Origin: Atherinomorus stipes | Taxonomy: Eukaryota > Chordata > Actinopteri > Atheriniformes > Atherinidae | Reading direction: 5' to 3' | NCBI GenBank assembly: GCA_023101725.1 | Contig: JALJCO010010235.1 | Span: forward strand, 124,001-188,000 | Length of the DNA stretch: 64,000 nucleotides | Part shown: one piece after another, positions 46,612 to 58,642 of the stretch | Layout: each line of letters opens with the position of its first letter | How positions within the stretch are numbered: the first letter of the stretch is position 1 | Made by a program: the position numbers and the translations under genes | The notes under the pieces: generated by a model | What the model was told of the DNA's origin: nothing | Databases searched by the model: none | Seen by the model: the letters and a program-made list of their open reading frames with translations, nothing else

Positions 46612-48135
46612 TCATATACATATCCAAGACACAGATGAACAACTACAGGCCGATCTCCAAGCTTCCACTTTTAAGTAAGATCATTGAAAAAGCAGTTTTT
46701 CATCAGCTAAATGACTTTTAAAGAGAAAACAACTGCTATGATGTCAGGTTTTAGACAGCACCACAGCACTGAGACTGCTCTGACCAAAGTCATGAATGAC
46801 ATGAATACTGACGTTGGAAAAATGTTGGTTTGTCTAGATCTCAGTGCTGCATACAGTTGACCACATTATATTACTCCAACAACTGGAGGAGTGGGTGGAT
46901 CTCTGGTTCTGTACTAAACCGGTTCAAAACGTATTTGGAGAACAGGAAGTACTTTGTGTCAGTGGGTAACTGTACATCTGAGCAGACAAAAATTACCCGT
47001 GGAGTTCCCCTGGGCTCTATCCTGGGGCCTCTTTTGTTTAACATCTACATGCTCCCACTGGCACAGGTTATAAAGAACAACAATATTAGTTACCATAGCT
47101 ACGCAGATGACACACAGATATATATTACAGTGTCACCAGGAAACTGGGGCCCTGTACAGGCTCTTGGTAAATGCACTGAGGAGATTAATGACTGGATGTG
47201 CATCAACTGTGCCTCAGCTCAACAATTTGAAACAAAACTGAAGTGACTGTTTTTGGAGCCAAAGAGAAACGACTGCAGGTCGCCACAGAACTTTAGTCCA
47301 TACACCTAAAAACCACCAACCAGGCCAGAAATCTGGGTGTAGTTATGGACTCAGACCTAACCTTTGAACAACATGTCAACACAATCACTAAATCAGCCTA
47401 CTATCACCTGAAGAACATCTCAAGATTAAAAGATCTGATGTCTCAGGAAAATCTGGAAAAACTAGTCCATGCATTCATCTTCAGTCAGCTTGATTACTGT
47501 AACAGTGTCTTTACTGGTCTACCTAAAAAAAAAAAAAAAAAAAACAGTTTAACAGCTGCAGCTCATTCAGAACTCTGCTGCCCGAGTTCTCACTAAGACC
47601 AGAAAAGTGGACCACATCAGTCTAGTTCTGAGGTCTTTACACTGGCTGCCGGGCCATCAAAGGATAGACTTTAAATTCCTGTTGCCGGTCTATAAAGCTC
47701 TGAATGGTTTAGGGCCAAAATACATCAGTGACCTCTTGACCTAGTATGAACCTACTAGACCCCTCAGGTCATCTGGATCCAGTCTTTAATCAGTTCCAGA
47801 GTCAGAATCAGACATGGAGAAGCTGCATTAAGCTTCTACACTCCACATGTCTGGAAAAAAAAAACTCCCAGAAAGCCTCAGATCAGCTGAAACGCTTCGT
47901 TTATTTAAATCCAGGTTGAAGACCCACCTGTTCTCAGCTGCATTTACATAGATTTTACTGAAAAGGTAAACTCTCTCTCTCTCTTTTTAATTTTAATTTA
48001 AAATGTTTTTAATTTTAAATCAATGTTTTTTTTTCTCTTCTTCTTCTTTTGCACCCTGGTGTAATGTTTATGTTTTATGTAAAGCACCTTGAATTGTCCT
48101 GTACATAAAATGTGCTATACAAGTAAACTTGCCTT
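46612..48135 (+). mobile_element. 5'-truncated L2/CR1-type LINE with reverse transcriptase relic
   Basis: Reverse-transcriptase blocks in order: NNYRPISKLPLLSKIIEKA, then TRGVPLGSILGPLLFNIY and YHSYADDTQIYI (the catalytic YADD box), then VVMDSDLTFEQHVN and SRLKDLMSQENLEKLVHA. Frames are broken by stops and by a 20-base A run near 47526. The 3' end has GTGCTATACAAGTAAACTTG. An inactive 1.5-kb fragment. Confidence 0.88.
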
Positions 48136-49959
48136 GCCATACCATAAAAATCAGAATTTGTCGTTATCTCAATGAGAGAAGCTGATTTTTGGCTTGTACA
48201 TATCTTGTCACCAAGGTAACTGAATCCACCAAAAACAGATTTCCTCTTTATTTATGACGTTTTTGATAGTTTAAAGCCTTACATCTGGATTTTTATAATT
48301 AGGTGTTAAGAAATAAAGTCATCACTGGAGCCATCTTAATGTCTGAATTTGGCTTGATCTTAATGAGAGAAGCTGATTTAGGGAATAGAAGAGAAAAGCT
48401 GCTCAAATCTAGCATTAGCTAAAGCATGCTACTACCATTATTATAATTTTACAAGTGGAGCTCTATCTGTACAATAATATGAACTGACAGGCTGGTGGTA
48501 ATTACCTTTAAGTGTCAAATAATTTACCCAATCACTTCACCAACTGACAACAATCTTTCACAAGCTGTTGGGATTTTCAGATGTGATGTTCTACTGTTGA
48601 CGTGTAAGGCGGGATTGTGAGTACCTCCAAGAAGTGTGGGCTCCTATAAATCTGGTAAAATCCTTAATAATTTGCAATCTTTTTTTAAATATCCCTCTGG
48701 GATAAATAAAGTGTTTTTCATTTATTCACCCCATTAACAAGATCAACAGCCACATGTTTTCCAAAAGACCAAATAAGCTCCGATAGATGAGACAGGGTTG
48801 AGCTTCAGCATAAGTCCAATACAGGCTCATTATCTGCAACAGTAAAAGTTAAATTAATGAACATTAGGCTCCGTCAGTGGCAGTTTTATTAGCAAATTCC
48901 AATTTTAGATGGATTTATTCATTTTTTTAAGGTCTTGTTTTTGTAATTCATATTTAAAATAAAATCATGATAAATCTTCCTGACTTGACATAAAGCATTT
49001 GGGTTAAAAAGAGAAGAATAAATAAACTGTAAGTCCCATCTACCAACCATTCAAAGGCAATTGGAAACTGCTTGATTCCCAACCCCACCCAAGTGATCAG
49101 TGCATCCTCAGCTATTATTTCCATATATTAAACTTTAAATTTCCATCTTTGCTCGAAGCTTTTACACCTTCAAAAGCACAAATCATAACTCAAACCCTAC
49201 CACTGGGTTTAGTAAAGAAGACCTGGTTATTTTAATAGGTAAAGGACATCATCTCATCTCTAGTCTGGTTTCTCTCTCTCTATTTCAATGAAACCACATA
49301 TTACAGAAGTAAATATCTGCCAGCTATTCCCTGCAGAGGGAACGTATACGAATCCATCTAATGGTGAATGAATGCACTCAAGACACAGTCACACTCTCCT
49401 GACTTCGGGTTTGTGTTGTGCAGCCATGTGAGTATTTTTCAGACAAGGAGGTGCACTTAGAGGCAGTCTGTTTCAGGAATCACTGCTGGGACCGAGCTGT
49501 CCCATGACATAAGTGCAAAACTGCCACAGCTTTCCAAAGACTATGACATGCAACATTAAAAAAAAAAAAGGAAAAAAAAATCAGTAGTTTAACTAATGGA
49601 AGTAAGAAGCACACACCACAGACACATGACTTTCTCTTTTTGGTGAAAACAAACTGATTTCCAGAAGCACATTTAGCTGGATCATAATAGTCAATATTAA
49701 AATCAACTGCAATGGCTTAACATCAAATGCTGTGCTGACTTTCTTTCTTTCTTTTTTTTTTTTTTTTTTTTGGATGGAGTTGTTTGAAAAATCCTTTTGA
49801 TTTCCTGATAAAACCTTTTTTTCTGGTTAACGTGCAGAGATGCCAACGTGAGATCAACCAGTCCGTTTTCAGACTGGACAATCACGCTCAGATTTATCCG
49901 ACTGTGTGTTTAGCCCCAAGAGGGTTTATGCACTTTATGAGAGCAAACATCACATAAAC
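48136..49959. other. Unclassified spacer
   Basis: AT-rich. 48548-48665 recurs inverted at 57905-58025 (ACAAGCTGTTGGGATTTTCAG, TACCTCCAAGAAGTGTGG). No exon recognised. Confidence 0.4.
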
Positions 49960-50146
49960 CAGGGGTGTCCAGCTCCAGTCCTTGAGGGCCAAAGTCCTGC
50001 AGGTTTTTAATGTCTCCCTGCTCCAACAAACCTGACTCAGAATGAGTCATTGTGCAGAACTTCATTGGCTGTTGGAGTTATCATGCAGGGAGACGTCAAA
50101 AACCTGCAAGAAAGCCGCCCTCGAGGACCAACTTTGGACACCCCTG
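49960..50146. mobile_element. Short hAT MITE (CAGGGGTGTCC ... GGACACCCCTG)
   Basis: 187 bases with perfect 11-base terminal inverts and internal inverted halves (CCTGCAGGTTTTTAATGTCTC against GAGACGTCAAAAACCTGCA). Flanks ACATAAAC and ACAAAAAA match at 6 of 8. Confidence 0.75.
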
Positions 50147-50167
50147 ACAAAAAAAAAAAAGCACACA

Positions 50168-50384
50168 TATAGTCATCTTCAAAATTATTCATACCCTCCA
50201 ATTAAAGAAAAGACTAAATTCACAATAGTAATTCAAATAACAGATAACTAAAGAAACATATAAAATTTACTAAATTATAAATTAGTGAAATAAAATATTG
50301 CTTTTGAATTGAAAAGAATAATTTAAAACAAACAAACAAAACTATCCCAGTCACATTAGAGCATCTTTCCCATGAACAGTGGAC
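50168..50384. mobile_element. Tc1-type MITE, truncated at an insertion
   Basis: CATCTTCAAAATTATTCATACCC at the left. The copy runs to ATGAACAGTGGAC and stops at the hAT-type element at 50385; its continuation is not found on the other side. Confidence 0.65.
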
Positions 50385-51475
50385 TAGGGATGCATGATAT
50401 TGGAATTTTGGCCGATATCCGATTTGCCGATATTTTAAAACTCATGTGGTCAATAACAGATATCAATACCAATATTAAAGCTAAAAAAAAAAAAAAAAAA
50501 AGCAGTCATTGCAAATAGCAGTTTTCTTACCTGTTTTCGAGGCTTTGAAAAATAGGGGTGGGAAAAAATGTTGATGCACTGAAATATTGTGATATTTTCA
50601 TATGCCAATGTCAAATCGATATTTAAAAATGCGGTATTTGATCTATTTTACTTACAAAATCTTGCAAGATTTCATCGTTCTATTATTTTGTGAATTCTCG
50701 TGAGATTTCGTTAGTAAAATAGATTAATACCACATTTTTAAATGTCAATATCGGCATATGAAGATATTGCGATATTTCAGTGTATCAATACTTTTCCCCA
50801 CCTCTAGTCTTTAGAAGTTTTAAAGTTTAAAGTTTTTGAAGAATTTTTTTTTTCTTTTACTTTAAGCCCCGTTTCCACCCGTGGGTCTGGGTCAGGTCGG
50901 GCCGGGCCAGGCCGGATCGGGTGGGTTTGGGTACGGATGTGTTGATTTCACACTGTGTCCCCACAGCAACCTGTACCCTTATTCTGGAGGCGGAGAATTA
51001 GCTGGACAGCGCTGCTACGTGATTGTGTGACATCATCGCCGTGTAACGCCGTTTAACCAAAACACCGGCGCCACAAGTGACAGAAACAGAAAGGAGTCAC
51101 CCCGGCTTTGTTTTTACGCTGGGTCACGCGGGAAGTGGCGGATTTTTCAATGAATCAGCTGATTGCTGTGTATTAGCTCTGCCTCTTTGGTCCGGATCGG
51201 TTAGATCAGTACCCCTACCGAAGGGTGCCAAAAAAGTAGGCCGGGTCGGGTATAAGGGTACCCGTCCCAGTTTTTATCTGTGGAGACGCAAAAAAACGTG
51301 GACCGATCCGGCCCGACCCGACCCAGACCCGCTGGTGGAAACGGGGCTTAAGAAACACAGAGCTGATCAGTTAAATATCAGTTAAATATTGGTGGGGTGG
51401 CCGATGTCCAATACTCAGTTTTAAGGCCGATACAGGCCGATACCAATAGGGGGCCAATTATATCGTGCATCCCTA
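50385..51475. mobile_element. hAT-type composite MITE with nested GC-rich MITE; TSD lost
   Basis: TAGGGATGCATGATATTGG to ATATCGTGCATCCCTA. Central palindromic unit at about 50555-50803. Flanks CAGTGGAC and GTTTCTGG do not match, so one side was lost or rearranged. Confidence 0.75.
50865..51348. mobile_element. GC-rich MITE, copy 3
   Basis: 484 bases, AGCCCCGTTTCCACCCGTGG to GGTGGAAACGGGGCT. The flanks can be read as TTAA on both sides (TTAAGCCCC ... GGGGCTTAA). Confidence 0.75.
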
Positions 51476-52104
51476 GTTTCTGGGTTTTGTTTACAGTCCA
51501 TCAGATCCATTTCCACAGTTTGTTGTGCAAGTGATCTGCAGATTTGAGGGAAAAAAATACCAGTGCACCTGGTCAGTAAAGGCTAATTCACACCGCGTCC
51601 AGTGCCGCTGCAGTTTTAGTCAATACGGCACAGTTCACACGGCAGAAGTGTCTTGTTGGGGCTCTCTGTTCAAAATGGGCAGCAGGTTCTTTTCTGACAG
51701 AGCACACTTCCAGAAGGCATGAAGTTCTCAGGAGTTCAGAAAGGACCAGACAGGAAATCAGTGTAATGCATCTGGTAAATTTAAAAATAAAAGCTCACTG
51801 CAGATTTACAAATGTTGAATTATGTAAACAATGTATCATTACCAGTGACATCAACTTAGAAATCAATCAGTCAGGGGCCTCAGTTATTTATTTATTTTTA
51901 TCATCAAAACTGATACTGGGAAAACTGGACGTTTGTCCAGCCATCGTTATCATAGTTGTTATTGTGTGAACTGGCGACATCACGCATAACTTTGCAACTT
52001 TATTATCTGTCACTTGTCCCACTGTCCTAATTTCTTTATCATTCAATTGTTTTTATAAAATTGAGTGGAGTGAGTTTTGAGTTGAATGTCTAAGGGCAAA
52101 GATG

Positions 52105-52625
52105 CAGTTGTGCTTGAAAGTTTACATTCCCTTTCATTAAAGATGAAAAAAAAAATCATCTACCAATAAAATGAGTTGCAATTGACAAAAGTAATAATGA
52201 ATGAAAATTTGATCTAAACCATGACATTGATTTGAATTGTGGTTCAACACAAATACAAAAAACAAACAACCAAAAAATATGATGGGGCGCTGAACTAAAA
52301 TTTTGCTGAGCAACACTGAGGCAATCACTGCAATCAGGTGTTTTCTGTTATGTTATTGGTATTTGTTCCTGGTATTTTGGTCCACTGTTCATGAGCAAGG
52401 TGCTTTAATTTGTCAGGTCAGTTTTAGTTGTTTGCTTTTTCAATTTAAAAAAATAAAAAATAAAAAAAATACATCACAATTCAAACTCAACATTTTATTT
52501 TACTAAGTTATAACTTAATATTTTTATTCATCATTACTTTTTTAAATATGTTGTTGTTTAAATCACTATTGTGAATTAAGGCTTTTGTTTAATGGGAGGG
52601 GATGTAAACTCTTAACACAAATGTA
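52105..52625. mobile_element. Variant Tc1-type MITE
   Basis: CTTGAAAGTTTACATTCCC at the left and GGGATGTAAACTC at the right, with family-internal blocks (GCAATCACTGCAATCAGGTGTTTTC, GAGCAAGGTGC). Confidence 0.65.
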
Positions 52626-52689
52626 CTTAAATAAATAAATTGAGTTTAGTGTGACTTTTTAAATTTTTTTTGATGATCCGAAAAATGAA

Positions 52690-53205
52690 GCGATTTATAA
52701 CTCAAAAAAGCAGTCAATGCAAATAGCAGTTTTGTAACCTGTTTTCGACGCTTTGAAAAATAGGGGTGGGAAAAAATGTTGATGCACTGAAATATCGCAA
52801 TATTTTCATATGCTGATATCAAATCGATATTTTAAAACCCGGCATCGATCTATTTTACTTACAAAATCTCACAATATTTCATTGTTCTGTTACAAAATCT
52901 CGTAGGATTTCATTAGTAAAATAGATTGATACCGTGTTTTTTAATGTCAATGATATCAGAGTATGAAAATATCGTGATATTTCAGTGTATAGATATTTTT
53001 TCCCACCCCCAGTCCTTAGAAGTTTTAAAATCTGTAACAAAGAAGTTTTTGAAGAAGCAGTATTTTTTTTTTAAGACTTTAGAAACAGTGGGCTGATCGG
53101 TTAAATATCAGTTAAATATCAGTGGGGTGGCCAATATCCGATTCTCAGTTTTAGGATTGATATAGGCTGATACAGATAGGAAGTCGATTATATCGTGCAT
53201 CCCTA
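52690..53205. mobile_element. hAT-type composite MITE, left end missing
   Basis: The right end ATATCGTGCATCCCTA and central palindrome (about 52762-53010) are present; the left TAGGGATGCA terminus is absent. Confidence 0.65.
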
Positions 53206-56069
53206 ATAAAAAGGGAAAGCTTTACTTGGAAAAATGCTCCAAAGGGGGGGTCACGAAGGCTGCAGAGCGCACCCACCCCACGTGTGCTCCCCCCGCTCCA
53301 CAAGGAAGCCCCGCAGGGCGCTTCGCCAGCTTTCCTCCTGGTTATTTGGCCAGATCAACCTGCGTACCACATGCTTGCTCTTTGTTTGATCACTTTTCCT
53401 TGAATTTTCTGCATCTACTGGTCAACTAAACTACACGAACGTCTCGTCATCCAAAGTGTCACGTAGTGTAAAGTGAGATTCTCTCAGCTGACGGCTTGGT
53501 GCTGCAGGTTATGACGCAACGCTGAGGTTTCAGAGTAAAACATGATTCAGAGTGTTTTATTTTTAAAATCGTCCGGATCGACTTTGGGTTTCTATAACTT
53601 ACTTCCATCGGCTCTGCTCTGGACGGACGCATTTTCAAAGCAGCAGAATACAGGACAGAGCAATTTCCCCGCGATTATTAGCCTGTGTGTCTGGTGATCT
53701 AACCCGGACATATTTTTCTTATGGTCTATGGTGTGGACCAACATCTGTAAACTAGTGCTTTTCTGAATTATGTATTATTTACTATTGGCATTTTTTTTTT
53801 ATCTTGTGCCATGTTTTTGCCTTGAATGTGTTTAAAAGTGTGAAAGCATTAGAGTTAGTAATTATAACAGAAATATAGCATAAATTGTCTATATTTAATT
53901 GTTTTATACTCTGTATTGGAGTTAAATTTGTGTAAAATGTTAAAACCGGAATTCTCAAAAATTTAAAACGGAAAAACACCGAAAATAGGAAAAATTAAAA
54001 CGCAATTTTAGAAGAAATAAAACAGATTTCTTAGGGCTCTACATTTAAGATGACAGGCTACTATCCAACAGACATTTAGGCATCTAGAAATTCCAGCCCC
54101 GCCCAAACAACTGCCATCAATGTTTGGGGCTGAGTCATCACTCGATAAGAACTTGAGGGGAAATGGAGCATCTAAAAATGTAATGCAAAACAGCTAAATC
54201 TAAAAGCAACGTGTGAAGCGCCATCATGTTTACGCTTCACTTTTACAAAAGTACAGGACTGTGAAACGCCTTACGGAGTGTCACAGCCAGCGGCGCTGTG
54301 CAGAGCTCTCAGCTTTATGAGCTCAACTAATTAATGAAGACGCTCCTCTACCTCATTGGAGTGCAATCACAGTGTGTGGGCTGCGCCGTTCCCACCGCGT
54401 TTCATTGATACACTGAAAGGATCACTTATAGGCAGAATATAAAGGAAGCCCAATTACATCTCCATGGCAACCAAAAGGCCAAGACATAAGACTAGCGCAA
54501 GATGGTTATTTAAAACGGTGAGTCGCTGCTGGTGTCTGTCGATTTCACAGATGCTTTGGCATTATTCCGTGACCTTAGGTGGAGTAATAATGGTCTTTTT
54601 CTGTGCTCACAAGAATTTATGAATGGCTTAGAATGGATTTAGTGATATTTGAGGGGATTAAAGTACTAAAGCATTAGAAAAGAACTTTTTGTGGCTGCTG
54701 ATCATGAATGAGTTTACTGTATGCTATTTATACCAGATTTGGCAGAAACCCAAAGACAATGTAGCCAAAGATTACTACTACTACTAAAGCAACGAGGATC
54801 TCCATGTGTGATAATATTCTTAGAAAAAAATATGATCTATATGCTTATAAAAGCTCTCATAGGGCAAGTGGAGGCGAGTGAGTGACCTCACAGATGCAGA
54901 GACCTTAGACTTGACTAACAGGACACCACTAGTTGTGGGTTCAAAGAGAAATATTTTTCTCTGGCTTTTTAACGCGGCATCCTGCTTCACTAGTTGCTGG
55001 ATAATGCTTGTCTGTCCGTCTCCATTCACAGCATATTAATACTGTTTCTATGTCTTCAGGGGGAGGGGGTCTGGGGCAACGGGAGTACTGTGAATGCTTC
55101 TCTTCATGGGAGGCTGAAGTAGGCCTAACTCAGGGCTGCTAGGACTCTTGCTCTGAAACAAACCACAGATTATACATCCCCAGTGCCACATACAACAGCC
55201 ACAATCCTCTGGACTTCCTTTTCTGAGGAATACTACTCCCTGCTGGTGTGGTTTCTGTTCCTGTTGGCTTCATTCATCAGCTGGTGAGTTGATGAAAAGA
55301 TGAACAGAAGCATGGGATTATTATTTTGGCTAATCACAAGGGGAAGAGCGACCGCTGTGTCTGTTATTAAGCCTGTAATGATGATTTGGGTCCATCAGAC
55401 TGTGGGGATCAAGAAAATTCCCTTGTTTCAATGGGTGAAAGTGGTGAGCCAGGGAAGCTCTGCTCCGTGTCTGCTGCGTTGTGGGGTTTCTCACAGAGGA
55501 TGCCAGGGGCCTCACAAGCTTTCCCACATTGGACACAGAGAGGATCTAGAGGCGCAAAGCATGGCCTCCCCACAAAAGCCACTGTGACCTTCAAGCGTAG
55601 TGTGGGGCCAAATGGACGGCTCAAGAACCACAATGAAACTCGATTCACTATCACTTCTGCCCTTTGAAACTCAAGCACCAGAACCGATTTCTAGATGCAG
55701 CATGCAGCTACGGCCGGACATCAGACCTCAGTACATTTCTGGCAACAAGCAAAATGTGTGAGATGCATAAAGTATCAAAACCCACAAAGACCTGAAAGTT
55801 GGCGCTGAATGCCAACTTAAGATACTTAATCTTTTGTACTTCCTCTCTAAGGAGACAGCTCCTGACAATCGTAAATGTTCTCTTTTTAATCTTGTGCAGA
55901 TACTGCTGGTGTTCAGCAATTCACACACACACACACACACACACACAAATAGCTGCTTGTGTGTAAAATGTGTTTGAATGGGGGAAAAAAGGAAAAGAAT
56001 GAGCTTGACTGATGTCACAGTTCTGATGTAGATTTTAATAGAATAACACTGGCTTACATCAGTTTTTTA
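53206..56069. other. Mostly unique region with GC-richer patches
   Basis: GC-richer stretches at 53240-53340 and 54230-54490, the latter with AATATAAAG and an RFX-like CTCCATGGCAACC, followed by ACG|GTGAGT at about 54519. These might be a promoter with an untranslated exon on the plus strand, or ptpra regulatory DNA. An AC repeat lies at 55921-55947. Open frames around 55300-55680 overlap on both strands and match no family. Confidence 0.3.
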
Positions 56070-56835
56070 TAGGGAGGCACAATATAATAGGCCCTCTATT
56101 GGAATCGGCCTATATCGGGCTTAAAACTGAGTATCAGACATCGGCCACCCCACCGATATTTAACCAATCAGCCCACTGTTTAAGTCTAAAAAAACCCCAA
56201 CACTTTTTCTTCTTCAAAAACTTCTTTTTTACAGACTTTAAAACTTCTAAAGACTTGGGGGGGGGGGGGGGGTATTGATACACTGAAATATCGCGATATT
56301 TTCATATGCTGATATATTGGCATTTAAAAACGCGGTATTGATCTATTTTAATAATGTAATCTCGCAATTTTTTATTCTGTTACGAAATCTCATGAGAATT
56401 CACAAAAATTATGCAATATTTTCATATGCTGATATCATATTGACATTTTAAAAACGGTATAGATCTATTTTAAATGAAATGTCACAATATTTCATTGTTC
56501 TGTTACGAAATCTCGGGGGAATTCTCGAAATATCCTGCAATTTTATAACAGAAAAATTAAATCTTGCGAGATTTTGTAAGTAAAATTGATTGATTCCGCA
56601 TTTTTAGATATCTGTTTGATATCAGTGTATGAAAATATCGTGATATTTCAGTGTATCGATATTTTTTCCACCCCTATTTTTTAAGTGTCAGAAATGGAAA
56701 ACAAAACTGCTATTTGCAATGACTGCTTGTTTTTTTCAGCTTCAATATCGGTATCAATATCGGTTATCGGCCACATGATTTTAAAAATATTGGCATATCA
56801 GATATCGGCCAAAATTCCAATATCATGCACCCCTA
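56070..56835. mobile_element. hAT-type composite MITE, diverged
   Basis: TAGGGAGGCACAATATAATAGG at the left, CCAATATCATGCACCCCTA at the right, central palindromic unit at about 56262-56682. No matching target duplication. Has a 16-base G run near 56258. Confidence 0.7.
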
Positions 56836-58377
56836 CTATTTATTTCCCTAAAGTATGCCGTGGTGATACCAGACTGGTCAGAGGGTTACACTGACAAGTC
56901 ACAAGCTATCACCTTTAAATGTTGAATAAAAAAACAATGTTGAGGAAATTAAATTGCTGAAGTGTTGCACCTGGACCGTCTGTGTCTGCATGTACACGAT
57001 GGCTGAGCATGAAAACCTTCCAGGACCTTCTGTGTGTGGAAGCACTTCGGCTTGTACTTGTTGCTCCGTTTGCTCTCGGTTAGCTTTAAAGGCCTCCTTC
57101 CACTGAAAACCCATTTAACTCGCTCCTTCTGAAATACGGAGGGTTTCCCCTTGTTTACTTACACATGCTGACTTGCTAGCGTTGCGTTCCCCCCAGTCGG
57201 CTGTGCTTTCTCATCACAGAAACAATACGAAGAAAAGAGCGAATCGGGAACAGCCTTGCACTTCTACGTAACATTGCAAATAGCGTATCCCACGTGGGGT
57301 TTCTATCTGTCCATTGGAAGGCAGGTAACCCTCCACTACACACTAGAAGTGAAGACGGCACGACTGTAGCTTCGGAGTTGAGAAGCTAATTAGCTAACTG
57401 TTTGTTAGCATGGCGGAACAAACTTGTTTGTCGGCTCTATTTCCTGTCTGTAGCGAAATAAGAGCGGAGGGCGGAGCTTCCTTCATACACTGATGGGAGC
57501 CAGCCAATCAGACGGAAATTCATGAGAAGGACCCGGAAAAGCTGCCGTTGGACCACAAACCTCTCTTCTAGTATACAAATACAGCTGGATACTAAGCAAC
57601 CAGAAGGTTTTTTTTTTAAACAGAAACAATGCAGAATGCATTCAGTAATAATGGAGAACACAGAAATATTAATGAAATGACCATGGAAGTACAACTTTAA
57701 GTAAATGCAGGAAGCGGACCACAATGCACAGGGCATTTTAGGTAAACTCAAGCAAAAGGAATGCCGCACAGGCAGCTCCGACTGAGAAAAATGTGTCTTG
57801 ATCAAACGTAGAGTGAGAACTTAATAAAAGTTCGAATAGAAATACAATCAACCGAAGATTGCTAGGATCTGATGCAGCTCCATGTTTTGCCGTTAGGTGC
57901 TGGATTTTACCAGATTTATAGGAGTCCACACTTTCTTGGAGGTACTCACATCCCGCCTCACACGTCAACGGTAGAACGTCACATCTGAAAATCACATCAG
58001 CTTGTGAAAAATTGTTGTCATTTAGCGGATTTTCAGCCTTTTACTGCAAACAAAACAGTTAATTCACTGGAAGATGTCAGTTTCCTCTGGAGGGTTTCCT
58101 AGTGCACGAGTATGAGATGTGCGCGTTATTTCATGCATGTCGAGTGGAAGGAGGTGACGGAGAGTAGGGATGTTTCTCACGGGAGAAAAACTGTTAGGGG
58201 CGGGTCTTACAGTTCAAACTAAACTGTTCTCCTCACTCACAGTTCGAGAATGTGCAAAATCAGGTATAGAACCTGTAAAGGTACAGTGCGTAAAAAAAGT
58301 CATAGGTCAATGGCAGAAAAATGTGATATATCATTTAAAACTGTGTTTCAACTGGTGTGCAATCACTGCACTGGAAT
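56836..58377. other. Spacer with dispersed repeat copy
   Basis: 57905-58025 is the inverted partner of 48548-48665. The rest shows no supported exon or bounded element. Confidence 0.35.
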
Positions 58378-58642
58378 TAGGGCTGAAAGATATATCGTTA
58401 TCGTATCTATATCGAGATATGGACATTCAAGATATTAATATCGCAAAAGCAACTATATAAAAGACATAGATTTCCCCTGCGCTTGTCCTGCATATAAAGC
58501 TCTGGAAGTCACAAACAAAACTGCACTTTCCACCAAAGTGCTTGGTTTTCAAGAAACCCGTAGTTATATCGTATCCTATCGATACTGAGATGTCTGGCAT
58601 GAACCTCGAGATATGAAATTTCATCCAAATTGTTCAGCCCTA
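58378..58642. mobile_element. hAT MITE (TAGGGCTGAAAGATATATCG), 7/8 TSD
   Basis: Flanks ACTGGAAT and ACTAGAAT. Right end GTTCAGCCCTA. 265 bases, rich in TATCGATA-type motifs. Confidence 0.75.

Noticed and set aside
46830..47600. Host gene encoding a reverse transcriptase
   Set aside because: Upstream and downstream stops, truncated 5' end and an L2-type 3' tail show a dead LINE copy.
55300..55680. Open frames on both strands suggesting a gene
   Set aside because: Three overlapping frames on opposite strands, no domain, no convincing splice sites that link to other exons.
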